From Hyphomicrobiales bacterium (lineage in GTDB: Bacteria; Pseudomonadota; Alphaproteobacteria; Rhizobiales; TMED25): 9,038 nt of DNA. The DNA lies in the NCBI GenBank assembly GCA_016780665.1, contig JADHLM010000042.1:1-9038 (forward strand). Reading direction: 5' to 3'. The notes beneath the pieces are model-generated. The model searched no databases, had not been told where the DNA came from, and saw only the letters and a list, made by a program, of their open reading frames with translations. Positions 1 to 6,514 of this stretch are shown in pieces. Within the stretch, counting starts at the first letter, position 1; each line of letters starts with the position of its first letter. The position numbers and the translations under genes are program-made.

Positions 1-362
1 AATTCGGGTTTTGCACTTGGGGTAGCAAAAATCTCTGATATTTCTTCTTCTGGTTCTTCATCAGAAAGAATAGTTGACTCTGTCTCAATTTGTTGATCAA
101 TCTTCATATTATTAGTTGAGTCACTTCTTATAGACGGCTTGATATTTGGTGTTGCACTATATTTTTTTGGATCTTGAGTTGAGTCCTCATTATTTTCATC
201 TTGCTCTTGTATTTCCTTTGATAATTCATTTACAATTAGCTCTATTTCAATGACAGATGTTGGCAGTTCATCAAGTTTATCAAAAGATGGTAATCCTATT
301 ACAATTATGGATATAAAAAATAAATGGATAGACAAAGAGATAGATAGAGGTCTTGATAACAT
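1..362 (-). CDS. tolA: TolA N-terminal part, cut by the left window edge
   Basis: TolA is an inner-membrane protein that spans the periplasm and links the TolQ-TolR proton motor to TolB and Pal at the outer membrane. About 120 codons are visible; the rest lies outside the window. The ATG (360-362) comes one base after the tolR stop. Residues 1-12 are short and cytoplasmic, and one membrane segment covers about 11-27. It contains Ser9 and His13 in the S-x3-H spacing of the TolA/TonB motif that contacts the TolQ-type motor. The sequence LPSFDKLDELPTSVIEIELI after the membrane segment resembles alphaproteobacterial TolA. Residues 35-120 are low in complexity and rich in Glu, Asp, Ser and Thr, as expected for the start of the periplasmic stalk. 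The assignment rests on this N-terminus plus position after tolQ-tolR; a TonB-like protein is the main alternative. The C-terminal domain cannot be checked. Confidence 0.85.
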   Translation of the reverse strand, partial: MLSRPLSISLSIHLFFISIIVIGLPSFDKLDELPTSVIEIELIVNELSKEIQEQDENNEDSTQDPKKYSATPNIKPSIRSDSTNNMKIDQQIETESTILSDEEPEEEISEIFATPSAKPE

Positions 363-363
363 A

Positions 364-798
364 TTATGTTTCTATATCCGTAACAAGACCTATTGATGTA
401 AAGCCCGCTGAATTTATCTTTGCCATGACTTTCATAAGCATTTCATAATTTATATTTTTGTCACCGTTAATATAAATTTTCTGATCATAATTACCCATTC
501 CAATTGCCTCTAATTTCTCACCAAGTTCGCTGAAAGGAATCTCCATTTCTTGGATATAAATATTCCCTTCCTTATCCAGCGTAATTGTAAGAGGCTCAGA
601 CTCTTCGCTCATTTGCTTTGCGTCTGTTTTTGGTAATTCAATTGGAACACCAACAGTTAATAATGGAGCTGTCACCATAAAAACAATCAATAACACAAGC
701 ATTACATCGACAAATGGCGTAACGTTTATATCTGATATTGGACTATTTTTTCTGATCCTTCTTCGATTATTTGGTAATGTTTTTAAACTGACTGCCAT
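364..798 (-). CDS. tolR: TolR, proton-channel subunit of the Tol-Pal system
   Basis: TolR is an ExbD-family protein that, with TolQ, turns the proton gradient into movement of TolA, supporting outer-membrane constriction and integrity. The 144-residue length is normal. A basic cytoplasmic N-terminus (RRRIRK, 12-17) precedes the family signature DINVTPFVDVMLVLLIVFM (23-41), which is the single membrane helix. Asp31 within FVDVML matches the proton-path aspartate known from ExbD/TolR. The periplasmic domain (about 50-144) has the expected alternation of strands and helices, including ITLDKEGNIYI near residue 72. The gene starts 12 bases after tolQ and ends one base before tolA, so the three are surely one transcript. 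No strong Shine-Dalgarno sequence is visible before the ATG, which suggests translation coupled to tolQ. ExbD is the only close alternative; the tolA neighbour decides for TolR. Confidence 0.95.
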   Translation of the reverse strand: MAVSLKTLPNNRRRIRKNSPISDINVTPFVDVMLVLLIVFMVTAPLLTVGVPIELPKTDAKQMSEESEPLTITLDKEGNIYIQEMEIPFSELGEKLEAIGMGNYDQKIYINGDKNINYEMLMKVMAKINSAGFTSIGLVTDIET

Positions 799-810
799 CT
801 TTATAAAAAA

Positions 811-1548
811 CTAGTATTCTTCATCTTGACTTTCGTAATTATCCTCAAAATCATCTGCAACCATTTGCGCATCAATTTGCCTACTAAAGTAATTAATAAA
901 TTCATCACTAAAATTTTCAAGGTTAGATGTAACACGTGAAATATCACTAGATATTTTATTGTAAAACATTACGGCTGGGATTGCCGCAAACAGCCCAATT
1001 GCTGTTGCAAATAATGCTTCCGCTATTCCAGGAGCTACAACAGCTAAATTCGTACTCTTTGATGCGGCTATAGCTGAAAAACTGTTCATTATACCATAGA
1101 CTGTACCAAACAGACCAATAAATGGAGCTGTTGAACCAACCGATGCTAAAAATAGCAACTTCTTTTCTAGTTTATCAAGTTCAATATTCATTTGAACGTT
1201 CATAGCTTTTTCAATTCTCTGTTTTACACCATCAATTGACATGTTTTTGTGAATTTTAAATGTTGTATTCCACTCTTTTATGCCAGCATTAAAGATTTTT
1301 GCCATTGGGTTATTTCTCGAGTTTCTGTAAGCGACATCTATATCATTGATGTTACTGCTCCAAAAATCTCTGTAAAATTTTATTGCATTTCTATTTACTA
1401 ATTTTATTAGAACAAGTTTTTCAATGATTATTGCCCAAGAGAATATGGATGCTATCATAAGTCCAATCATGACCATTTTTACAATTATGTCTGCCTCGGC
1501 GAAAAGCCCAATTAGACTCAAGTCTGTTACAATTTGTGTTTCTTCCAT
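811..1548 (-). CDS. tolQ: TolQ, MotA/TolQ/ExbB-family proton channel
   Basis: TolQ is the multi-pass inner-membrane stator that surrounds the TolR helices and drives TolA. The protein has 245 residues, slightly longer than many TolQ proteins because of an acidic C-terminal tail (about 230-245, rich in Asp, Glu and Gln). Three membrane segments are visible: about 22-42, 131-157 and 170-195. The second carries the family signature SVGSTAPFIGLFGTVYGIM (136-154), and the third contains AEALFATAIGLFAAIPAVMFYN. The large cytoplasmic loop (about 50-128) is helical and charged, as in the family. It is the first gene after a 100-base spacer containing a candidate promoter, and tolR follows 12 bases later. 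The ATG at 1546-1548 gives a normal N-terminus. ExbB is the alternative, made unlikely by the tolR-tolA context. Confidence 0.95.
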   Translation of the reverse strand: MEETQIVTDLSLIGLFAEADIIVKMVMIGLMIASIFSWAIIIEKLVLIKLVNRNAIKFYRDFWSSNINDIDVAYRNSRNNPMAKIFNAGIKEWNTTFKIHKNMSIDGVKQRIEKAMNVQMNIELDKLEKKLLFLASVGSTAPFIGLFGTVYGIMNSFSAIAASKSTNLAVVAPGIAEALFATAIGLFAAIPAVMFYNKISSDISRVTSNLENFSDEFINYFSRQIDAQMVADDFEDNYESQDEEY

Positions 1549-1586
1549 ACTATGTTCTACTTAAAATTAGCTCAATAATTTACAAT

Positions 1587-1592
1587 ATTATA
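1587..1592 (-). promoter_or_regulatory. Candidate -10 box (TATAAT) upstream of tolQ
   Basis: The minus strand reads TATAAT, a perfect sigma-70-type -10 hexamer, about 40 bases before the tolQ ATG, in the only gap of this size between ruvB and tolQ. The -35 side is weak: TTACGT (1611-1616) lies 18 bases upstream and matches only partly. Transcription would start near 1580. No terminator hairpin follows ruvB, so read-through from the ruv genes is also expected. AT-rich DNA yields such hexamers by chance, so confidence is moderate. Confidence 0.4.
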
Positions 1593-1648
1593 TTTATCCA
1601 TCCACATCCAACGTAACCAAGATAGTTTGTGAATATGTCTATAATTTG

Positions 1649-2617
1649 TCATTTATCAACTTTTTTCAATCTATCTTTCATTTCAACAATCGATTTCTGT
1701 GATATGATCCGTCCTCTTGGTGTTCTATTTACAAATCCTTTTTGAATTAAATACGGCTCAATAACATCCTCAAGCACATCACGAGCCTCTCCCATTGATG
1801 CTGCAATAGACTCAATACCTGCAGGTCCTCCATTATGGTTTTCAATCAGACAATCCAAATATCTATAGTCTAGGCTATTTAAACCAATATTATCAACCTC
1901 CAACTCTTTTAATGATTCCTTTGCTAAATTAATATTAATCATATCTACTTTGTTGTATATTGAGTAATCATGTACCCTTCTGAGTAATCTATTAGCAATT
2001 CTTGGTGTACCTCTCGATCTTGAGGCAATTTCGTTCGCAGAGGCATCATCAATTATTATCCCAAGCTCACCTGAGGCGTTTTTCACCACTTCGCTAAGAT
2101 CATTATTATTATAAAAATCTAAAGTTACAGGAATACCAAATCTCTCTCTAAGTGGGTTTGATATGAGCCCTAATCTGGTAGTTGCTCCAATTAATGTGAA
2201 TGGAGCTAATTCTATTCGAACGGACTTGGCAGCGGGGCCCTCTCCAATTAAAATATCTAATACAAAGTCTTCCATTGCTGCATAAAGAACCTCTTCAACA
2301 CTAGCATTCAGTCTATGTATTTCATCGATAAATAAAACATCTTTATCTTCCAGATTACTTATGATAGCTGCCAAATCTCCAGCTTTTGTTATAAGGGGAC
2401 CTGATGTTACTTTTATATTAACTCCTAGCTCATTTGCAATAATGTGTGCCAGTGTTGTTTTCCCAAGTCCTGGAGGTCCAGCCAAAAGAACATGATCTAG
2501 ACTTTTTTCACGTTTTTTTGCTGACTCGATAAATACTTTAAGATTTTTCCGAACTGAGTTTTGTCCAATAAATTGCTCTAAAAGACGTGGCCTATAAATT
2601 CTTTGATCATTAGCCAT
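1649..2617 (-). CDS. ruvB: RuvB, Holliday-junction branch-migration ATPase
   Basis: RuvB is the AAA+ motor that, as hexameric rings bound to RuvA, pumps DNA through Holliday junctions. I place the start at the ATG 2615-2617 (322 residues), which shares one base with the ruvA stop (TGATG). A TTG one codon upstream is a less likely start. Counted from the ATG, Walker A GPPGLGKTT is at 47-55, Walker B with DEIH at 98-101, the sensor-1 segment LIGATTR at 142-148, and PLRERFG, which holds the arginine finger, at about 155-161. GTPRIANRLLRRV (near 204-216) is the sensor-2 region. The winged-helix C-terminus contains GGPAGIESIAASMGEARDV and ends with the usual GFVNRTPRGR motif, so the protein looks complete. 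The N-terminus begins almost directly at the conserved YRPRLLEQFIGQ region, so the poorly conserved extension seen in many RuvB proteins is short here. Confidence 0.97.
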   Translation of the reverse strand: MANDQRIYRPRLLEQFIGQNSVRKNLKVFIESAKKREKSLDHVLLAGPPGLGKTTLAHIIANELGVNIKVTSGPLITKAGDLAAIISNLEDKDVLFIDEIHRLNASVEEVLYAAMEDFVLDILIGEGPAAKSVRIELAPFTLIGATTRLGLISNPLRERFGIPVTLDFYNNNDLSEVVKNASGELGIIIDDASANEIASRSRGTPRIANRLLRRVHDYSIYNKVDMININLAKESLKELEVDNIGLNSLDYRYLDCLIENHNGGPAGIESIAASMGEARDVLEDVIEPYLIQKGFVNRTPRGRIISQKSIVEMKDRLKKVDK

Positions 2618-3195
2618 CAAACAGTTCTCCTTAACGCCATCTTTATTAATTCTTCAATTTCCAGACCTTGATTTATTTCATCATTCAGCTGTTCAACTAT
2701 ATTAATTGCTTCAGTTCTTGAATAACCAAGATTTAAAAGAGCGGATATAACATTATTTCTTTTTGTTGAATAACCATCTGTATTTTGTTGAAAACCATCT
2801 CTAAATTTATCTTTTAATTCAGTGATAATTCTTTTTGCAACTTTCGTACCGACTCCAGGTGCGGTACTTATTGACTTTTCATCCGCAGTAGTAATGTATT
2901 TTATAATTTCCTCTGTTTCAAAGAAACCAATTATAGTCATTGCGAGTTTCGCACCAACACCTTGGACAGTTTGAAGCAAATTAAAAAAAGTTCTTTCCTC
3001 AATTGAGGAAAAACCATATAAGTAAATATTATCATCTCTAAATATTGTCTTTATGTATATTGAGATCATTGAACCTTCAACTAGCGTATTGATTGCTCTC
3101 TCCGGATAAGAAACCTCATATCCTACATCGTTTATGTCGATTATCAGCGAATTTCCTATAATTGCATCTACTTTTCCTTTTAACTTACTAATCAT
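2617..3195 (-). CDS. ruvA: RuvA, Holliday-junction recognition protein
   Basis: RuvA binds four-way DNA junctions as tetramers and loads RuvB. The 192-residue length is close to the family norm of about 200. Domain I (1-62) is the OB fold, starting MISKLKGKVD and ending YLYGF. Asp54 and Asp55 in FRDDN match the acidic pin that keeps the junction open. Domain II (about 65-132) has two helix-hairpin-helix motifs, LQTVQGVGAKLAMTII (74-89) and ISTAPGVGTKVAKRII (109-124). A flexible linker (about 133-146) leads to domain III (147-192), the RuvB-binding module, which contains ALLNLGYSRTEA. The start ATG overlaps the ruvC stop by 4 bases (ATGA), and the stop overlaps the ruvB start, so translation is probably coupled through all three genes. 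Confidence 0.97.
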   Translation of the reverse strand: MISKLKGKVDAIIGNSLIIDINDVGYEVSYPERAINTLVEGSMISIYIKTIFRDDNIYLYGFSSIEERTFFNLLQTVQGVGAKLAMTIIGFFETEEIIKYITTADEKSISTAPGVGTKVAKRIITELKDKFRDGFQQNTDGYSTKRNNVISALLNLGYSRTEAINIVEQLNDEINQGLEIEELIKMALRRTV

Positions 3196-3695
3196 TGAGT
3201 GACCTGTACTATTCTATTGTGATTTTGATATGCGTGAGTTATTGCAATCGCAAGCGCATCAGAAACATCGCTGACGCCCTCAATTTTTTTCGATAATAAT
3301 ATTGAAACCATGTGAGCAATCTGAGTTTTATCAGCGTGACCTCTTCCTACAACACTTTTTTTAATTTGGTTTGGAGCATATTCAAAACATCTAAGATTGT
3401 ACCTTGCCATAGTAAGAAGTATAGCCCCCCTGGCATGCCCAAGTTTTAGACTAGAGAGTGCGTTGTTATTTACAAATGTTTTCTCAATTGAGCATTCGTC
3501 AGGATTATAATTGGATAAAATTTCTGTTAAGCCTTTGGAAATCAATAATAGTCTTTCAGCTAAGTCTATATCTGTTCGAACTTTTATTAAGCCATGGTCA
3601 ATATGACTTAATGAATTACCATTTAAAGAAATTATACCCCACCCTGTATTTATAAGTCCTGGATCAATTCCTAAAATTTTTTTGCATGCGTTCAT
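3192..3695 (-). CDS. ruvC: RuvC, Holliday-junction resolvase
   Basis: RuvC is the dimeric, metal-dependent nuclease that cuts Holliday junctions symmetrically, working with RuvAB. The 167 residues are normal for the family. The four expected acidic catalytic residues are visible: Asp11 in ILGIDPG, Glu71 in SIEKTFV, and Asp143 and Asp146 in SDVSDALAIAITH. The segment NNNALSSLKLGHARGA (76-91) and the basic loop KKSVVGRGHADKTQI (112-126) are also characteristic. The ATG lies 6 bases after the yebC stop and the TGA overlaps the ruvA start, giving a tight yebC-ruvC-ruvA-ruvB unit. No separate promoter is evident in front of it. Confidence 0.97.
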   Translation of the reverse strand: MNACKKILGIDPGLINTGWGIISLNGNSLSHIDHGLIKVRTDIDLAERLLLISKGLTEILSNYNPDECSIEKTFVNNNALSSLKLGHARGAILLTMARYNLRCFEYAPNQIKKSVVGRGHADKTQIAHMVSILLSKKIEGVSDVSDALAIAITHAYQNHNRIVQVTQ

Positions 3696-3701
3696 ATAAG
3701 C

Positions 3702-4436
3702 TTAATTCGCAAACTCATCTAGTATATCAAAATTAAAATATATATCTTGAACATCTTCATTATCATCCAATGCCTCTAGAAGCCTTTCTAGTTTTGCATA
3801 CGTTTCCTGATCTACTTCTATATTATTCTCAGGCTTCCATATAATTTTCATTAATTTTGACTCTCCAAACATCCTCTCAAGACTCTCACCAAGGTTATGT
3901 AGGTTTGCTGGATCACAATAGATTTCATATGATTCTTCTGATATATCACAATCATCAGCGCCTTTTTCGATTGATGCCTCTATTACATCTTCTTCATTTA
4001 ATTGCGATTTATCGAATTCAATTATTCCCACTTTCCTGAATAAAAATGAAACCGAACCATTTTCTGCAAGATTTCCTCCTGATTTCGTAAAAATAGCTCT
4101 GACATCTCCAGCGGTTCTATTCCTATTATCCGTAAGTGTTTCTATAATAAAACCTGTACCTCCAGGACCAAAGCCTTCATATCTCACTTCATCGAAATTG
4201 GCTCCCCCAGCATCCTGACTTTTTTTAATTGCTCTCTCAATGTTATCCTTTGGCATATTTTGAGCTCGCGCCGCTTGAATTGCAGATCTCAATCTTGGAT
4301 TCATAGCAGGATCAGGCAAACCTAATTTAGCTGCAACTGTAATTTCCTTTCCAAGCTTTGAAAAGACCTTGGCTCTTCTTTTATCTTGAGCACCCTTCCT
4401 GTATTGGATATTTTTAAATTTTGAATGTCCTGCCAT
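3702..4436 (-). CDS. yebC: YebC/TACO1-family protein
   Basis: This family (YebC in bacteria, TACO1 in mitochondria) has been described both as a DNA-binding regulator and as a ribosome-associated factor that helps translate difficult stretches such as proline runs; which applies here cannot be read from sequence. The 244 residues cover the whole family. The N-terminal signature MAGHSKFKNIQYRKGAQDKR (1-20) is nearly canonical, followed by AKVFSKLGKEITVAAK and MNPRLRSAIQAARAQNMPKD. The glycine-rich block YEGFGPGGTGFIIETLTDNRNRT is split here as YEGFGPGGTG (86-95) and IETLTDNRNRT (98-108). The start is supported by a good Shine-Dalgarno sequence, GAGGAAA, about 5 bases before the ATG. It sits just upstream of ruvC, its usual place in many proteobacteria. 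Confidence 0.96.
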   Translation of the reverse strand: MAGHSKFKNIQYRKGAQDKRRAKVFSKLGKEITVAAKLGLPDPAMNPRLRSAIQAARAQNMPKDNIERAIKKSQDAGGANFDEVRYEGFGPGGTGFIIETLTDNRNRTAGDVRAIFTKSGGNLAENGSVSFLFRKVGIIEFDKSQLNEEDVIEASIEKGADDCDISEESYEIYCDPANLHNLGESLERMFGESKLMKIIWKPENNIEVDQETYAKLERLLEALDDNEDVQDIYFNFDILDEFAN

Positions 4437-4508
4437 ATTTCTTTCCTCAATCCATAATAAGATAAAATTAGTTAATTAAAAGTTCAGCGTGAAAAATTGA
4501 TAACAATT

Positions 4509-5321
4509 CTAGAATTCGGGAGGCTCTTCCCCCAGTAACCCTCCTATTCTTATTGGTTTGATTTTATTTACAAAACCAGAATTATTAGTTTCAAATAAAA
4601 TACCAGATAATGTTGCTTCTCCTGAGGCTGGAATGAACCTTCCGCTTGGTATGGAAGTGATAAATTTTTCAAGGGGATTTTGTTTTTTAAAACCAAGTAT
4701 AGAATCATAATCACCACTCATACCAACATCTGATATATATCCTGTTCCATTTGATAAAATTCTAGAGTCTGCTGTTGGAATGTGAGTATGAGTTCCAACA
4801 ACAACACTTACTCTACCATCAAGATAATAGCCCATCGCTAATTTCTCTGATGTTGCCTCTGCGTGAAAATCAACAAAAATAACATCAACACTATTTTGCA
4901 AGTTGGTTTGTAACAATATCTCATCAATAATTTTGAATGGATCATCCAGGGGATTCATGAAGATTCTTCCCATTAAATTAATTACAAGAATTTTTTCTCC
5001 ATTTTTTGCATTGAAAACAAATGAGCCTTTCCCAGGCGCACCCTCTGGGAAATTAGCTGGCCTAAGAAGGCTATTATTCCTCTCTATGTAAACTAATGTT
5101 TCCTTTTGATCCCAAATGTGATTGCCTGATGTAACAGCATCAACACCAGAATCTATTAAGGAATGAAGGATTTTTTCTGTAATACCAAATCCTGATGCAG
5201 AATTTTCACCATTTGCAATAACAAAGTCAAGATTATAACTGTCCCTAATTTTTTGAACATTTTCAATGACAACTCTTCTTCCAGACTCACCAACTATGTC
5301 ACCAATAAATAAAGCTCTCAT
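4509..5321 (-). CDS. YmdB-like (TIGR00282-type) metallophosphoesterase
   Basis: This protein belongs to the calcineurin-like metallophosphoesterase group whose best known member, Bacillus YmdB, hydrolyses 2',3'-cyclic nucleotides. The 270-residue length fits. The two-metal site can be traced: Asp8 in FIGDIVGESGRR, Glu39-Asn40 in ANGENSASGFGIT, Asn67-His68 in TSGNHIWDQ, His153 in VDFHAEATSEK, and His178 and His180 in VGTHTHIPTAD. LRPANFPEG (86-94) and YISDVGMSGDYDSILGF are further family blocks. It is soluble, with no signal peptide or membrane segment. It lies 35 bases after the cyclo-ligase gene and 72 bases before yebC. Its substrate in alphaproteobacteria is unknown to me, so the cyclic-nucleotide activity is inference from the family. 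Genes of this type beside the cyclo-ligase and yebC recur in alphaproteobacteria. Confidence 0.9.
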   Translation of the reverse strand: MRALFIGDIVGESGRRVVIENVQKIRDSYNLDFVIANGENSASGFGITEKILHSLIDSGVDAVTSGNHIWDQKETLVYIERNNSLLRPANFPEGAPGKGSFVFNAKNGEKILVINLMGRIFMNPLDDPFKIIDEILLQTNLQNSVDVIFVDFHAEATSEKLAMGYYLDGRVSVVVGTHTHIPTADSRILSNGTGYISDVGMSGDYDSILGFKKQNPLEKFITSIPSGRFIPASGEATLSGILFETNNSGFVNKIKPIRIGGLLGEEPPEF

Positions 5322-5356
5322 ATATACTCAACCATAAATCCAATTATAGAAATACT

Positions 5357-5941
5357 TTATATTTCTTCTAAATCAATAAGAAAATCAACTTTTTGATCGA
5401 ACTCCTCGACAGGCAATTCCGAAACAATTTGACTTGGGTAACATATTCCCAAAAATCTCGTTGAATATTCAATTTTATAGTACTCAATTGTTTTATCGTA
5501 ATAACCACCACCAAATCCAAGTCTATTGTTTCTTCTATCAAATAATACTCCAGGAACAAGAACTATGTCTGGAATTATAGTATCTGTCTTGCTCGGCTCA
5601 GGTATTGAAAATTGGTTTTTAATTAGATTATTTTTATCTAAGTTCCAAGCGCGAAAATCAAGAACCTTATTTTCTGTGACACATGGTAGCGCTATTATAT
5701 TTTTTCTTTTTTTTAAAAAATGTAATAGTGGTATAATGTTAAATTCACTATTTAAAGGAAAATATCCTGCCACAATCTCTTTGGACCTGACTATACCCTT
5801 AAATACATCAATTATTTTATCTTCAAAAAAATGACGTGTTGAGGCATCAATATTTTGCCTCATAGATATTGCAGACTTTCTGAGCTCACTTTTTCTTTCG
5901 GACAATACTTTATGCAAAGATCTATACCTATAATAGGCCAC
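5357..5941 (-). CDS. 5-formyltetrahydrofolate cyclo-ligase
   Basis: This enzyme (also 5,10-methenyltetrahydrofolate synthetase, YgfA in Escherichia coli) uses ATP to convert 5-formyltetrahydrofolate to 5,10-methenyltetrahydrofolate, returning it to the one-carbon pool. The signature RLGFGGGYYDK (140-150) forms the nucleotide site. Other family blocks are KSELRKSAISMRQ (17-29), VAGYFPLNSEFNI (57-69), ALPCV (84-88), SIPEP (112-116) and LVPGVLFD (128-135). The coordinates use the GTG at 5939-5941 (194 residues), but this codon lies inside the closing helix of 6S RNA. In-frame TTG codons at 5915-5917 (186 residues; a weak AGG nine bases upstream) or 5903-5905 (182 residues; just before SERKSELRK, where the family usually begins) may be the real starts. 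No in-frame ATG comes before the conserved region. The order 6S RNA then cyclo-ligase matches ssrS-ygfA of many proteobacteria. Confidence 0.92.
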   Translation of the reverse strand: MAYYRYRSLHKVLSERKSELRKSAISMRQNIDASTRHFFEDKIIDVFKGIVRSKEIVAGYFPLNSEFNIIPLLHFLKKRKNIIALPCVTENKVLDFRAWNLDKNNLIKNQFSIPEPSKTDTIIPDIVLVPGVLFDRRNNRLGFGGGYYDKTIEYYKIEYSTRFLGICYPSQIVSELPVEEFDQKVDFLIDLEEI

Positions 5942-6081
5942 ACGGTCGTGGATGCTGCAATCCTCGGCTCCTAATATTTAGGTGGGTACTAAATGAAATG
6001 GACCACGGTCCAAACCAGCGTCAGTTCCCTTTAGAATTGCTATGGCGCCAGGAATAGTGATCTCACGAACCGCATAGCTAT
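5936..6081 (-). ncRNA. ssrS: 6S RNA, regulator of RNA polymerase
   Basis: 6S RNA is a long hairpin with a central bubble that imitates an open promoter and binds the housekeeping RNA polymerase. The space between zapA and the cyclo-ligase gene is its standard location. A closing helix of 14 pairs with one bulged base joins 6064-6078 to 5937-5950, including the nine-base arm CGGTTCGTG against CACGACCG. The apical part contains TGGACCGTGGTCCA (5999-6012), a small hairpin preceded by GGGAACTGACGCTGGTT, which I recognise from alphaproteobacterial 6S RNAs. The length of about 146 bases is reasonable. A TATACT box at 6086-6091 sits 5 to 7 bases before the proposed 5' end. Ends are estimates from the helix and the -10 box. 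No open reading frame or terminator hairpin with a T run is seen, so transcription probably continues into the cyclo-ligase gene. Confidence 0.88.
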
Positions 6082-6085
6082 GTTA

Positions 6086-6091
6086 AGTATA
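6086..6091 (-). promoter_or_regulatory. Candidate -10 box (TATACT) of the 6S RNA promoter
   Basis: The minus strand reads TATACT, five of six bases of the sigma-70-type consensus, at the right distance before the first paired bases of 6S RNA. The -35 element is not clear: TGAATT (6108-6113, 16-base spacer) is the best but poor. It would let 6S RNA be made independently of zapA. Confidence 0.5.
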
Positions 6092-6104
6092 GCATTTATT
6101 TTAG

Positions 6105-6130
6105 AAGAATTCATTCTTATTGTGTACAAT
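6105..6130. repeat. Two adjacent short inverted repeats upstream of 6S RNA
   Basis: On the plus strand AAGAAT-TC-ATTCTT (6105-6118, arms of 6) is followed directly by ATTGT-GT-ACAAT (6119-6130, arms of 5). Together they fill the space between the zapA stop and the 6S -10 box and cover where a -35 element would lie. They could be operators or chance palindromes in AT-rich DNA. Confidence 0.35.
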
Positions 6131-6483
6131 TAAGAGAGTGCTTTGGTTATCTCGTTTAACTTATGCGTCAATAGTTCAATGTCAGTAATTAAAAGTTCTT
6201 CAAGATTATGACTGTCTTCTTTATGTAAATCATTTTTGTTTTGTAATCTTTTAACATCTTCTTGTATTTCTTCAATCTGAGTTAACGCATCTGATAGTTT
6301 ATCAGCAATTAGAAGCCCAGCCATAACATAAATTCTGGCATCACCAATATGACCAAATCTGCCCTGCAATTGATCAACGTGACGAGAAAAAAAAGAGGCT
6401 AATTCTTTAAGCCGTACCTCTTCACCATCTTCACAAGCTATTTGGAAAGTTCGATTGTTTATATTGACTGTGACTTTGCCCAT
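6130..6483 (-). CDS. zapA: ZapA, FtsZ-ring-associated protein
   Basis: ZapA binds FtsZ in the cytoplasm and helps bundle and align its filaments at the division site. The 117 residues are typical for alphaproteobacterial ZapA. The N-terminal globular domain begins GKVTVNINNRTFQIACEDGE (2-21), followed by VRLKELASFFSRHV, and the family segment DARIYVMAGLLIADKLSDAL (48-67) begins the long helix. From about 68 to the end the protein is coiled coil, used for dimer and tetramer formation. The ATG has a reasonable Shine-Dalgarno sequence, AGGAC, about 7 bases upstream. The gene follows the ZauP-like gene by 31 bases and is followed by 6S RNA, the usual zapA-ssrS arrangement. Confidence 0.93.
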   Translation of the reverse strand: MGKVTVNINNRTFQIACEDGEEVRLKELASFFSRHVDQLQGRFGHIGDARIYVMAGLLIADKLSDALTQIEEIQEDVKRLQNKNDLHKEDSHNLEELLITDIELLTHKLNEITKALS

Positions 6484-6514
6484 TGATTCAGTCCTGGCGT
6501 CCTACCATATAATA

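Noticed and set aside
3458..4039. Plus-strand frames at 3458-3655 and 3857-4039
   Set aside because: Both are antisense to well-conserved ruvC and yebC and carry no motif.
4437..4508. Possible promoter before yebC (CTGAAC, 17-base spacer, TATCTT)
   Set aside because: The -35 matches only about half the consensus and the region is AT-rich; not strong enough to list as a feature.
4903..5091. Plus-strand frame of 62 codons opposite the metallophosphoesterase gene
   Set aside because: It is antisense to a gene with a complete metal-site pattern; nothing recognisable in it.
5526..5834. Plus-strand frame of 102 codons opposite the cyclo-ligase gene
   Set aside because: The minus-strand frame has clear enzyme motifs throughout; the opposite frame has no recognisable domain.
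5999..6012. Palindrome TGGACCGTGGTCCA as a protein-binding operator
   Set aside because: It falls at the apical part of 6S RNA and is better explained as an RNA hairpin.
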